Assembly (NCBI GenBank): GCA_019188255.1
Contig: JAETXT010000003.1
Location: forward strand, 248,001-312,000
From: Verticillium longisporum
Taxonomy: Eukaryota > Ascomycota > Sordariomycetes > Glomerellales > Plectosphaerellaceae
DNA: 64,000 bases
Direction: 5' to 3'
Positions 1 through 9,760 of this stretch are shown piece after piece (position 1 is the first letter of the stretch; each line of letters begins with the position of its first letter). Position numbers and translations under genes: made by a program. The notes below the pieces were generated by a model. The model was given only the letters and a program-made list of their open reading frames with translations, ran no database searches and was not told where the DNA came from.

Positions 1-9
1 AAGCACAAT

Positions 10-1985
10 CTACTTCCTACATAGTCGTCCATCGTCGCGCTCCTCCCACCGTTCATTACCAACACATGGCTGGCACCAAAACACATCGTCAGGGTCGATC
101 TTCCTCTTGATCTGCGCGAGCCGTTCGTAATGCTTGCCCCAGAATGCCTGATGGAAATTCGGCTCGTACTTCAGGGCCTGTAGACTGTCACCAACTAGCA
201 GCAGAATGACGACCAGTTCGACCTACCTCATTCACGTAGGAGCCTCCATCAGGCGTAAGCTGTCGAAGTGGCTCAAAGTGAGTCGTGAGTGACTTGATGG
301 CCTCGCTCTCGGCTGTCTTGTTAAACGGCGGAAATCCCGTGCTGCCGACTGCAAGTTTCATCAGTCTTGTGCATCTCAGTCAAATCACGAACATGGAATG
401 TACTTATATGCAAGTACGCCTTCCGCCAGGCTGGGTGGACGGCATCTCCACCACCTCGTGGCTTCGCGTTGGCCACTCCTTTTCCGGCCACGAGGAAAGC
501 CGACAACCCGCCCGTTGGCCCGCCTGCCGTCTCAAGCGCACTCTTTAGCGCATCTTGATCATCTTCGAGCACATCCTTAGGTAGCAGCCGCGAGACGAGG
601 TACGTGGAGTTGCCGGCAGTGCCCTGGTCATAGTACACATCGTACCAGTCGATAAACGAGTCGAAATGCTGCTCCTGGGCGTAGAAGAAGACCATGCCCG
701 GCCAGCGTTGCTGCAATGTCTCGTTGAGGGCACTGAAAAGCTCGAGCATCTCGTCGGGCTCCTGATCCTGGAGTATTGTGATGCCCATAAGACCGCCGAC
801 CTCCTTAGGCCCGCCAGGGATGGGAAGTGGGCTCGGCGTGCGAGCTGATGAGAAGAAGTAGCCAGACAATCCTGCGTCGCTCCAGGTGGGAAGACGAGAG
901 AAGGCAAGCGTGATGATGTCCCAGAGGAAGGGGGCGTCAGCTGCAGTTCCGAGCATAACCGCGAAGCTAACAATCTTCGGACTCGGGTATGCCTTAAGGG
1001 TTATGGACGTGAGGACGCCAAAGGTGCTGCCGCCGCCCTGTTCTGTGTTAGTCCTATCGATCGACACATGGCGGTAAGCTACTGACACCTCGAATGGCCC
1101 AAAAGAGATCCTGGTTTTGACACTCGTTGACCGTTACGATATCACCCTTGGGCGTAACAATTTCTGCCTGAAGAACCTGATCCGCAGCAAGACCGTGCTT
1201 GGCGCTCAGGATAGAGTGACCGCCGCCTGTGATGTAGCCACCTAGCCCAACAGACTTTCCGCCACCCCCGACTATGGTGTGGTTATACTTGGCGGCAGCA
1301 AGGTACGCATCATAGACCTGAACACCACCGCCAGCTGTGAGGGCGCTCCCAGATATGCTGACGTCGCAGCCGTCTGGTTTGAAGTCGTCTTTATGGTAGG
1401 TGATGTCTCTTATGTTATGGGTCCAGATTGACAGAGCACCAGGGGCAATGGACCGGCCAAGGTAGTCGTGCCCTGTGTTTTTCACCACGAGTCTAACGTT
1501 ATGCTTTCGCGCTGTGATCGTGTCAGACGGATGACCAGGTTGAATTGGAAATACTCACCAAAGTCGATGCCTAGCTTCACGTGTTCGGCGGTGGTAGCGT
1601 TGACAACGTACGGAGGATATCCTCTAAAACTGCACGGATAAGAAGGGTTAGGAAGACAGCTATCGTTACTGAAGTTGTCCCACATGACTGAGATGGGATC
1701 GCCAGTGTGGAACTCGTAGACGCTCCATGCGGCCTCAACGCTGGGGCACGTTTCACGGTTATATGTGGGCTGTCCTGAATGACAGACAGCTCCAGGAGGA
1801 GCTGGTCGCAGCAGTCGACCTCCAAGCGAGAGTTGAAGCTTGCTCCACTGCTTTGCTGAGGGCCATTTGGCATCGCCTGGGTACGCCTTGCAGACCTGTT
1901 GTGGTACATAGATGCCATGGCAGAAGGAGGAGAGACATGTCAAGACGAGCAGGAGTATGGTGGTCTGAAATCTGAACAGAGGCAT
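10..1985 (-). CDS. Secreted FAD-linked oxidoreductase (VAO/BBE family)
   Basis: I reconstruct five exons (1985-1559, 1511-1087, 1037-404, 348-227, 177-10), giving 1,776 nt and 591 residues in frame. The protein begins with a signal peptide (a hydrophobic stretch ending near FCHG, about residue 24), so it is probably secreted or vacuolar. The FAD_binding_4 core shows KNTGHDYLGRS, where this family commonly carries the histidine that binds FAD covalently, then GGYITGGGHS and WAIRGGGGSTFGV. The C-terminus has the berberine-bridge-type DPDDVFWCQPCVGNE. Known relatives oxidise alcohols, sugars or secondary-metabolite intermediates using O2; the substrate cannot be told from sequence. No biosynthetic cluster partner is visible nearby. 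It is divergent from the Gemin2 homologue across about 890 bp. The fold assignment is strong and the substrate is open. Confidence 0.9.
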
Positions 1986-2876
1986 GGTAGTATTGTGAGA
2001 GTAAGGAATCTCTTAAAAGTGTCGAATTTTGGAACCTGACCCTCATCAAGAAAAGTCACATCGAGGACCTTATATGGCTTCAGGTCCGTCATCAGTACAT
2101 GCCTCCGTTCGGTCTCCAGTGAGCGATGCGATATACGACGAATCAAGGATCGTCAATCGGCACATGAGCAGCCTGTAAGTGAGACGGCGTGCCGTTCTTG
2201 ACGCAGCGGAAGCGTTGATGACGGAGAGCCGAACTTACTGCCAGCGCTCTCAACCGTTGCCTAGTATTCCCGCTGTGATCTTCAAGAACATGGCCAATGA
2301 GGGTCTCTCGTATTGCTCGTTTCCACCGCAGCAGCGCTAGCGGAATAAGCCTGCAGAAACAGCCCTATGAATATCTGCCCAAGAACGGTTGACACGATCA
2401 GTGATCCGGCTGTGCGGCACGGTAAGCTTGACTCGGTTGGGTACTGAAGTTCATCTTCTCGCTGTACCATTAATGATGCTGCCTGGAGCGGTGTCGGACT
2501 CGGCGCGAACCTGCCCGAGAAGACTCTTTAGGTAGTCAGAGAGTCCTACTCAGCTTGCGAAATACCGGATCAAGGAAAATCATTCATGGCTATGCAGAGC
2601 TTTGATGCCTGATAGCCATGTCCTCTGGCCTCTGAGGTTGGCAGGGGTCCTCAATTGAGGCCAAGCCGTGGTTACACCAGACCGAGCACACCTCAGGTAC
2701 CTGTAGGCACAGACACAGGGGTACGTGTAGCTCGCCCGAGCTCCCTAGCTGCTGTCTCCACTAAAATATTTCCAACGCCAGAGCCGATGGTCCTGTGTTG
2801 ACTTGATCACTCTCTAGGCTTCAAACCTTCTTTGTCGATTTGCCCCGGGCTTCGAAACACTTGCACAAGGTCCGCC
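1986..2876. promoter_or_regulatory. Divergent intergenic region
   Basis: This 890-bp spacer lies between the FAD oxidoreductase (-) and the Gemin2 homologue (+) and presumably carries both promoters. A CAGGTACCTGTAGG palindromic element occurs near 2695. I see no convincing gene here; the short ORFs have no recognisable domains. Confidence 0.5.
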
Positions 2877-4593
2877 ATGGCTTCAAAACGAGACTACGCC
2901 GACTCGGCCAGCGATAACTCCGTTGAGCCAGCTGCGAAGCGATCCAAGAACCAGTCGAACAAGGCGCGACAACACCAAAACTCCCACATTGATCCGACGT
3001 GGGGTCAGAAATACGTCTTTGGCAACCACGACGGCGCCACCACGGTTCCCGTCGATCCAGAGCTCGATTTTGAAGACGACGGAGATGCCATGGCCTATCT
3101 GAAATCTGTGAGGTAAGCTTCAACACTCTCGGGACACAAACACACGTCGACCTTGCGCTGAACCAGTTCTCCCACCCCTTAGTTGTGCGAGTACCGCGTT
3201 GCTGACGTGGTGAGCACACAGGCAAGAAGCCAACGGCATTCCGCACCTGCTTGTCGCACCGAAGATACCCATCGGCCCACAGTTACCGACGGGCTTCCAG
3301 CCTTCGACAAGCGACGACGAGCTCAAGGAGGGCGAGGAAGACGGGCACATTGACCGTGGCCTGTACGACGAGGGCACTGGCGACTTCCGAGGCCGCTACG
3401 TCGACGGCGCATACATTGGCGCGCCAGAGTCGTGGGACCACGACGCGGCTTACGGCGACGACCCCGACGACGAGGACGGCGCAGCGTGGGAAGGCGACGC
3501 CGCGGAACAAGACGATGACGACGCCTCCGACGCCGCCATCCACGAAGCCTATTTCGCCTCGCTCCTCTCCCACTACTCTGCCCTTCGCACCCTCCTCCAC
3601 AGCAAGCCGCCCGACGAGGCCGTCCAGAACCTGTCTCGCACGCACAGCCCCTTTGTCGGCCACTTTGGCCCCCGCTCCGCCACATTTAAGATCTGGGACC
3701 ACCGTCTGCGGACGGCCGACCCGTCACCCGTGCAGGTCGCGAGCATGGACAAGGATAGCGTCCTCCGGGTCCTGCGCGTGCTGCTGTCGGGCAGCTTCCT
3801 GCGGCGCGGGGGCGAGATTGCCGAGCGCACGAGCCGCTGGGTGTGGGCGCTGCTCGCGCGGCTGCCGGACCGCGGCGAGCTGAACCACGTCGAGATGAGC
3901 TGGATACGGGACCTGGGCCGGCGCGCCGTGCTGATGAACCAGAGCCTGGCGGACATGGCGAACCTGAGGGAGGCGCTCGAGGGGGACCTCGGGGTGCACG
4001 ATGCCATTGATGACAGCTCGGACGATGAGGCCGTGCTCGAGGATATGGAAGTTGACGAAAATGACGGCGAAGCCGTCGATGCTGGCAATGTTGAGGACTC
4101 CACCGCAGATCAAGACGATGAAGCGATACCTCTTGAAGAGGGCCGGGGCGCGGAGCAAGCCGAAAAAGGTGAGACAGGCGGCGGCGACAACAACAAGGTC
4201 CCCGAGAGCGAACCCTTAGAGCCGGCAGTGGAGCCCAGAGTCGAACCTCGGCGCAAGGAGACCAAAGATGACGACGTGCAGTCAGAGCCCATGGACTGCT
4301 CCGAAGACGGCGAGGCCTCAGAAGGACAGGTCCCACGAGATCCGCAGGCCCCGCAGCCGGAGGCTGAGAACCCAGAGAGTCTGGAAGCGATGCGAAGTAG
4401 AATTCTCGCTGAGCTGGACACAGTCGAGGTGCAAGGCGCCGAAGAGGAGGCGACAGAAAAGCGGGCAGCCGAAGACCGGTGGCGCGCAAGAATCAACATG
4501 CGCGCGACCCTGAATATGATTTTGACCGTCGCCGGCGACTTTTACGGCCAAAGGGATTTGCTCGAGTTTCGAGAGCCCTTTACAGGTATGTAG
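2877..4593 (+). CDS. Gemin2/SIP1-family protein (SMN-complex, snRNP assembly)
   Basis: Two exons (2877-3112 and 3222-4593) give 535 residues in frame. The start ATG sits in GCCATGG. The N-terminus contains HIDPTWGQKYVFG. The Gemin2 domain follows, with SHYSALRTLLHS (pairing helix), DKDSVLRVLRVLLSGSF, RWVWALLARLPDRGEL and IRDLGRRAV. An acidic low-complexity insert of about 150 residues separates this from the family's C-terminal piece (ATLNMILTVAGDFYGQRDL). Gemin2 and yeast Brr1 bind Sm proteins and help assemble spliceosomal snRNP cores. The acidic insert makes it longer than animal Gemin2 (about 280 residues). The stop at 4591 lies inside ACAG|GTATGT, a perfect donor. A further intron to the AG at about 4677 would replace the last two residues with about nine and end near 4703. 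Confidence 0.85.
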
Positions 4594-4817
4594 GTAACTT
4601 GCACTGGGAGGTTCAGGGGACGAGACTGGTGAGCGAATCCTGGAAAGCTGTAAATTCAATATGGTACTCTAGTGTAGCAAAAGCGTCAACCCAACGCAGG
4701 TAATCAAACAGACAGTGGTACAAATGTCCTCAAAGCAGCTCTTGCAGAGTACAACTCCTCCCAACGCCATATGCTGGTGGCCCAGCCTCCTCATTGTGTG
4801 ACCTCGCTCGCGCCGAG

Positions 4818-5557
4818 TCAAGCATCTGTCATGTCCATACCCTCCTCGACTAGGAAGTCAGCCTCTTCGAAGTCCCTAAAGTTCTCCTGCCTTGAGCTCG
4901 TAGTCATTGTCGTTGTCGCTGCCTTGCGCTGCCCCAGACGCCTCGGCATGGCCATCGGCCGGGCATTGGCCCATCCTGCAGGGGACAGGCTCCGCGGGCT
5001 CACATCGCCGTCGGCCCAAGCGCTCTTGCCCGAATACGGTACTTGCAGACTGTCTGTCGCAGCCTCTTCTTCGTCATCATCATAGATACGCTTCCGTGAT
5101 GAAGCGGAGACGACGCTCTCGACGCTTTCCTGCGAGCTAGTCAAACCCGGCACATCGTCAATGTCGGGCACGTCGCTGTCATCCTCGCCGTCGTCGTCAA
5201 TACAGTGGACAGGCTGGCTCGCGAGGCCACCGATGTTGTGAATGCCGCAAAGGGAAGTAGCTCGCGCTGCGCGGGAGCCTTGAAGGTGGGCTTGGCCTTG
5301 GTCGTAGGGGCGACGGACGTGTCGGACCAGAGCTTGAAGGCGCTGTATGAACCGGTCTTGTAGCCCTCGGGCACACTCTTGCGGACGCGCATGCCGACGC
5401 TGAGGAGATTGGTCTGGACGCTCGAAGGGAGCGCGGCGGCTGCCGGCTGGGAACTCGGAGGCGGCGAGGTAGAAGGGGTGAAGAATGAGGTGATCTGGCG
5501 CTGGGCGGGATCAGAGGCTGCGCCAGCGAATTGGCGCTTGGTTCGGGGGGTAGACAT
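4818..5557 (-). CDS. Ribonucleotide reductase inhibitor (Spd1/Dif1 type), broken by a one-base frameshift
   Basis: The protein starts MSTPRTKRQFAGAASDP and contains LLSVGMRVRKSVPEGYKTG, the conserved heart of the fungal RNR-inhibitor family (PF08591; S. pombe Spd1, budding yeast Dif1/Sml1/Hug1 relatives). These small proteins restrain ribonucleotide reductase or retain its small subunit in the nucleus, and are removed in S phase or after DNA damage. After about 102 residues the first frame runs into an unrelated tail. The family-like continuation (GGLASQPVHCIDDDGED, then an acidic tail to the stop at 4818) lies in another frame. The break falls at a three-base A run on the plus strand (5249-5251); one more base there would keep about 246 residues open. 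No intron of plausible length fits. It is either a real mutation or a homopolymer sequencing error. It is convergent with Gemin2. Confidence 0.75.
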
Positions 5558-6527
5558 GGTGGAGGTGGTTTTGACGTCTGTAGAGGACAGGGCTTGATAG
5601 GCGTTGACGAGGCGAGGGTCGTAAAACGGAGAGGTTGACTGGGATGAGGCAGGACCCGCAGTGTCGTCGGCTTTTGTAGTATGGGTGCTCGTGAGGGAAA
5701 CTTTGTTGAGATGGTGGTGGCCTTGATGGTTGACAACGGCGGTTTCGTGTAGCGACAGGTTGGAGTGGAGATGGTCAGTTCGGTTTTTACAAAAAATGAA
5801 GACGCAAGCAACAACGAAACGAGACAGTCGGTTGCAAGGGGGACCCAAAACGCTCTGTCGCAATGACGCAAATGGAGGGGAAGCTCGGTTGGGAGGGAGA
5901 CGGAATGAGAAGAGGGCAAGATTCCACAGGTGCTGGGGGCAGACGAGAGGCAGGGAAGATGGTCAGCAGGTGGTGGGGTTCAAGGGCGTCGTCACAGCAG
6001 CGTGGGCTGGGCCAGATCGCCGGGTGCGACTGCCCAAACTGCCCAAAACCACCCAACACGGCCCTGAATCCACTCAATCCAGGGCGGAAGGAGGGTCCCT
6101 GCGTCCTTTCCCCGTTCCGCGTCGGGCGTGTTTTTTCGCGCTCGTCCCGCGTTTTAGCGTCCTGAGTATCTGGGGTGACAAAGAGCTTGCAGCCATTCGT
6201 TGTGGGGCATCAGCGTGGCCTCCTTCCTTATTAGCCCACCTAAGGTACCTAGGTACCGACATTGCTGACTGCAACTGCAACCGATTGAAGGGACCTGAAG
6301 CTGTCAACAGCCGCATTAGCATCAGCAAGAGCTATCCAGCATGTTCTGACCGCTATCAATCCTTGTATATGCACCTGGTTGGACAGAGACTAGGTACCTT
6401 ATCTACAGCATTCGGCCTCGTCTGACTCGACACCCTTGCTGTGTGAGCCAACGGGTGACAACGGCTGCCGCATGAAGTCATTCGACGATCCCCTCCACAT
6501 GTGTCGGCCGCAACCTTGCCGATCTAT
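5558..6527. other. Intergenic, no gene seen
   Basis: This is the upstream region of the RNR inhibitor and the downstream region of the HeLo-like gene. Several long overlapping ORFs run through 5.6-6.2 kb, but their composition looks like frame shadows. Copies of the TAGGTACC/GGTACCTA element occur near 6241-6256 and 6392. Confidence 0.4.
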
Positions 6528-7508
6528 CTACCTCTTGGAAAACAGGCTGTTGAAATCCACACCCTTAACAACACCTGCAACCGCCACGCTCCTCGTATCT
6601 GCCGTGATATGGCGAATGTCTTGGTCGATCTCACCTAGGTCATCTGTATTGATGTAGCCTGCCAACGCCGTACTGTCGTTTGAGGCCTTGACATCCTGGA
6701 TCTTTTGCGCACGCCGTGCGGTGGCCGCTTTCTCCATACTTTCCAGGCACACCTCTTGCAGCAGACGGTTCGCTTCCTGAAGGACCTCGAAGTCTCGTAC
6801 AACATCGCGTCGGATGTCTTCCGCCGCACCCTCTGGAGCCTGCGCCAGGTGATGGATTTCGAACAGAACGACCTGATGGCCGCTCTCGATCTTTTCGGCT
6901 TGCTTCCTGGCGCGATCCAGGCGTGCCCGAGCATCTGATTCAAGCAGTCGTGCGTTCTTCACCGTCTCGGCTTCTACACCGACGCCTTTCGGCATCTGCC
7001 GTAACCTGTGCTGGCGTCAGACCTTGTTCTTCTCGCGGCACGATTTCAGCAAATCAAGGTGGGGCGGGTCGACCTACAGGTTGGCAGTTTGCAACGATAA
7101 ACAGAGCGTGTCTTTGTAGTCCGACAGACGCTCTCTGAACGCCTTGGTCCTGCTGACGCCAAATAGACCGATTCGCCATCTGTCAGTCCAGAACATATGG
7201 GTCTGCGTAGAATGCCTCAGCCAGTGTTTCAGAAGACCTTGGAAGTCGTCGCAGGCAATGCGACAGTTGTCCGTGGCTGTCCACATGGTCGAGGTCGGCG
7301 CGTTGTCGGTCTGCTGTCGGTCGTTGTCCTGTAGGAAACGGTCCAGCTGTGCAAAGATAGAAGCAAGAGTCTCAAGATCGCGTCGGATGGCCTGCACCTC
7401 TCGGGGAGCATCTTTGATATCCTCAATGGTTCGTACGAGTATTTGCACGCTCTGTACGGCAGCCACAACGATACCTACAGCGGATGCAGCGGTACTAAGA
7501 CCATCCAT
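6528..7508 (-). CDS. HeLo-like N-terminal domain protein with two C-terminal amyloid-type repeats (putative cell-death effector)
   Basis: Two exons (7508-7078 and 7005-6528, intron GTAGGT...CACAG) give 302 residues in frame. The N-terminus (MDGLSTAASAVGIVVAAVQ, then DIKDAPREVQAIRRDLETL) matches the Helo_like_N domain found at the front of fungal STAND proteins (PF17111), a membrane-targeting, cell-death-inducing class. Residues about 150-240 are helical and charged, likely coiled coil. The tail carries two related blocks, QKIQDVKASNDSTALAGY (244-261) and QDIRHITADTRSVAVAGV (272-289), 28 residues apart, just before the C-terminus. The first exon of the divergent NLR encodes a third copy. By analogy with HET-S/NWD2, I infer that the NLR templates amyloid folding of this tail and thereby activates the HeLo-like domain. 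The protein has no NTPase of its own. Confidence 0.75.
6570..6623 (-). repeat. Amyloid-type pseudo-repeat r2 of the HeLo-like protein
   Basis: Residues 272-289, QDIRHITADTRSVAVAGV, followed within 13 residues by the C-terminus. It is closer to the NLR copy than r1 is, sharing IRH[IV][ST]A[DN]. Confidence 0.7.
6654..6707 (-). repeat. Amyloid-type pseudo-repeat r1 of the HeLo-like protein
   Basis: Residues 244-261, QKIQDVKASNDSTALAGY. It matches r2 at Q, I, A, S, A, A and G, with conservative V/I and L/V changes. Confidence 0.65.
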
Positions 7509-7823
7509 CGTGACGACGATTGATTGTTCAGGCTGTTGTTCAGGAGAAAAATCAGCACCCAGTCCATCTAGCTGAGCCCAGCCATTTTGAGGCTAACATG
7601 GCTTGACACTTCAGCCCAGGCAGAAGCAGAAGGGCGCAGCCTGGTCCATCCGGCGCTTAGACGTGAGATCTGATAAGGGGCGCTTGGAACGTCGACAGAC
7701 AAACGCTTGGGATGTTGTAGCTGAAAACCCGAAACCGACTACATCCTCAATTTGCAAATAGAACAGCCCAACCCCTCTCGATAGACATCATACTTTACTT
7801 CAAGCAACGCCAGCATTTGCTGA
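7509..7823. promoter_or_regulatory. Short shared region between the HeLo-like gene and the NLR
   Basis: About 315 bp separate the effector ATG from the first position where the NLR frame is open. The region must hold both promoters and probably the missing first coding exon of the NLR. The plus-strand ATGs here (7598, 7711) are followed almost at once by stops, so I could not place that exon. Confidence 0.5.
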
Positions 7824-9760
7824 GGCATCTCGCCTCAGCAATTCCTTTCGGCAGATGAGCGACAGCGCAAGCCGCTCGAAGAACCTTTCCTGGCTTTCGA
7901 CGCGCAGGTCCGACCGCAGCAGAGCATCCGGCATGTCTCAGCGAATAATGGCTCCACCGCCGTCGCTGTATTCACCACAGGGCCTGTGAATCTGCCAAAT
8001 GCCGTTCACCCTCAAGGTACAGTTACGTCCGGCAAAAGCATCACGGCATAGTCTCTGCTTCAATAGGTTGCACAGCGTCTGACTAACGTCATCACGGTGT
8101 ATCAGATGTGCTGGCAACCCAGGGGACCAAGCCTAGTGTCATCCGAACTAAGATCTTTCTCTCCGACCCCCAAGTCGATCGCGAGAGGGTTATCAGCAAA
8201 AAAGGAGAAAGAACACCGAAAACTTGCGAATGGATTAAAGGACATGAACTCTTTAAGAAATGGCTCACTAAAAAAAGTGATCTCAGCTTGCTCTGGATCT
8301 CTGGGGGACCCGGCATGGGTAAGACAATGCTATCGGTTTTCCTCACTTTCGAGTTGGAACGGCTGTTTGCCGCAACAGAAAATCAGGTTCTCTACTACTT
8401 CTGTAGCCACGATGACGCACATGGGAATTCAGCGGCCGCTATTCTTCGGGGCCTCATTTGTCAACTCTTACATAGTCCAGAAGACTTGGCTCCGGTGGTC
8501 GCGCGTCATCTTCCCGAAGAGGCGTCTGCTCAGCAGACACGTAACATCGTATCTTCTTTCGAAAGCCTTTGGATATTTTTTCGAGCTTTGGCTGCTTGTT
8601 TTGATTCTTCGAAATCATTGTTCTGTCTTGTGGATGGCATCGACGAATACGACAAGGAAACCATTGGACCCCTGGTCGACAGACTTCGCAGGCCAGGTGC
8701 GTTAGGATCAAATGTCAAAATGATCATCGTCAGCCGAGACATTCCAGGACTTCGCGGCCTTACACGGCTGAAGCTTGAACCAGACAATCATGCTTCGGTG
8801 CAGTCTGACATTGGACGCTTCATCACGCATGAGGTGGCTCAGCTATCGCAGACGCACAATCTCGACCCGCAGTTATGTACCAAGATCGAAGCAGATTTGC
8901 TACAGAGATCAGAAAGGACTTTTCTATGGGTGGGAGTCGCGATGCAGGAGCTCATGAGGCAATCTACTTCAAATCAAATCCAGAAGGCCCTCGCATCACT
9001 TCCGCATGGCCTGAACAACACATATTCCCGAATCTTGATTCAGATCAAGGAATCTGACCGGCGTCAGACGGCCTTATTACTACAGCTTACCGCCATCGCG
9101 GTCCGTCCCCTCGCTATAGCGGAACTTGCTTCGCTCATAGGTAACGACGAGCCCCCTGAGGTCTCTGCCGAACGAGCGACACTCGATGCAATAGCATTGT
9201 GCGCCAACATTCTCAGGCGCGACGACGATCAAGTCACGTTTGTCCATCTGTCGGCGAAAGAGTATCTGCAGACACAGCTGCCGATCCTGATGAATAACCA
9301 ACCCGGCCTTCGCATTTTCTATGTTAGTGCTGAGGATGCTCAACTGAATCTGGCGGAGGCATGTATCAACACCATAGAAGGCAGTAGCTTTCAGGACAAC
9401 AACTTGTTCGAAAGCTTGGACGAGGATTCCGAAGACGATTCAATTGTTTCAGATACCTGGTCGCTTGCGAATTGCAATTCTGAAGCAGAAACGGATTCCG
9501 ACGACCACGAAGACTTGTATCAGCGGGAGCCGCTCCTCGAGTACGCAACGCTGTACTGGTTCAGACACGCTGCCTATATGGACACCAAGTCTTCGCAATT
9601 ATACAATCTCCAGAGGCCCTTTTTTGCCGAACATTCAGTCACTCGAGCGAACTGGGTGCGCGCGTACATTTATCATCGAAGCTATCGCGGCCAAAGCTTG
9701 TCTCAAGACTCGAACCTGCTAATTGTTAGCGCCCGCTTCAACGTTCTCAATCTGGCATGA
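7824..9760 (+). CDS. NACHT-type NLR (STAND) receptor, NTPase half; N-terminus unresolved
   Basis: Exon 7824(?)-8016 joins 8106-9760 through a GTACAG...TATCAG intron that keeps phase. The first exon carries QSIRHVSANNGSTAVAVF, the r0 copy of the amyloid motif. Next comes the pre-NACHT signature (DPQVDRERVISKKGERT, CEWI) and then the NACHT domain. Walker A is GGPGMGKT (8303-8326), and the Walker B region is LFCLVDGIDEYD (about 8619-8654). An acidic linker (DEDSEDDS...) and LLEYATLYWFRHAA follow. No separate N-terminal effector domain precedes the motif, as expected of a receptor that signals to a separate effector. The open frame upstream is closed by a stop at 7821 and has no in-frame ATG, so an upstream exon is missing or the start has decayed. 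The frame ends in ATGA, where the ankyrin ORF begins. The NLR identity is secure; gene integrity is not. Confidence 0.8.
7920..7973 (+). repeat. Amyloid-type motif r0 at the NLR N-terminus
   Basis: Encodes QSIRHVSANNGSTAVAVF in the exon preceding NACHT. It is identical to effector repeat r2 at nine of 18 positions (Q, I, R, H, A, S, A, V, A), with I/V, T/S and D/N conservative changes. Confidence 0.65.

Noticed and set aside
3251..4500. Several long overlapping ORFs on both strands
   Set aside because: Shadows of the GC-rich Gemin2 coding exon.
9656..9729. Intron that would fuse NACHT and ankyrin ORFs
   Set aside because: Phase fits, but the donor is weak (GTGCGC), the branch region is too close to the acceptor, and it removes a segment that resembles the first ankyrin repeat. 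Kept only as an alternative.
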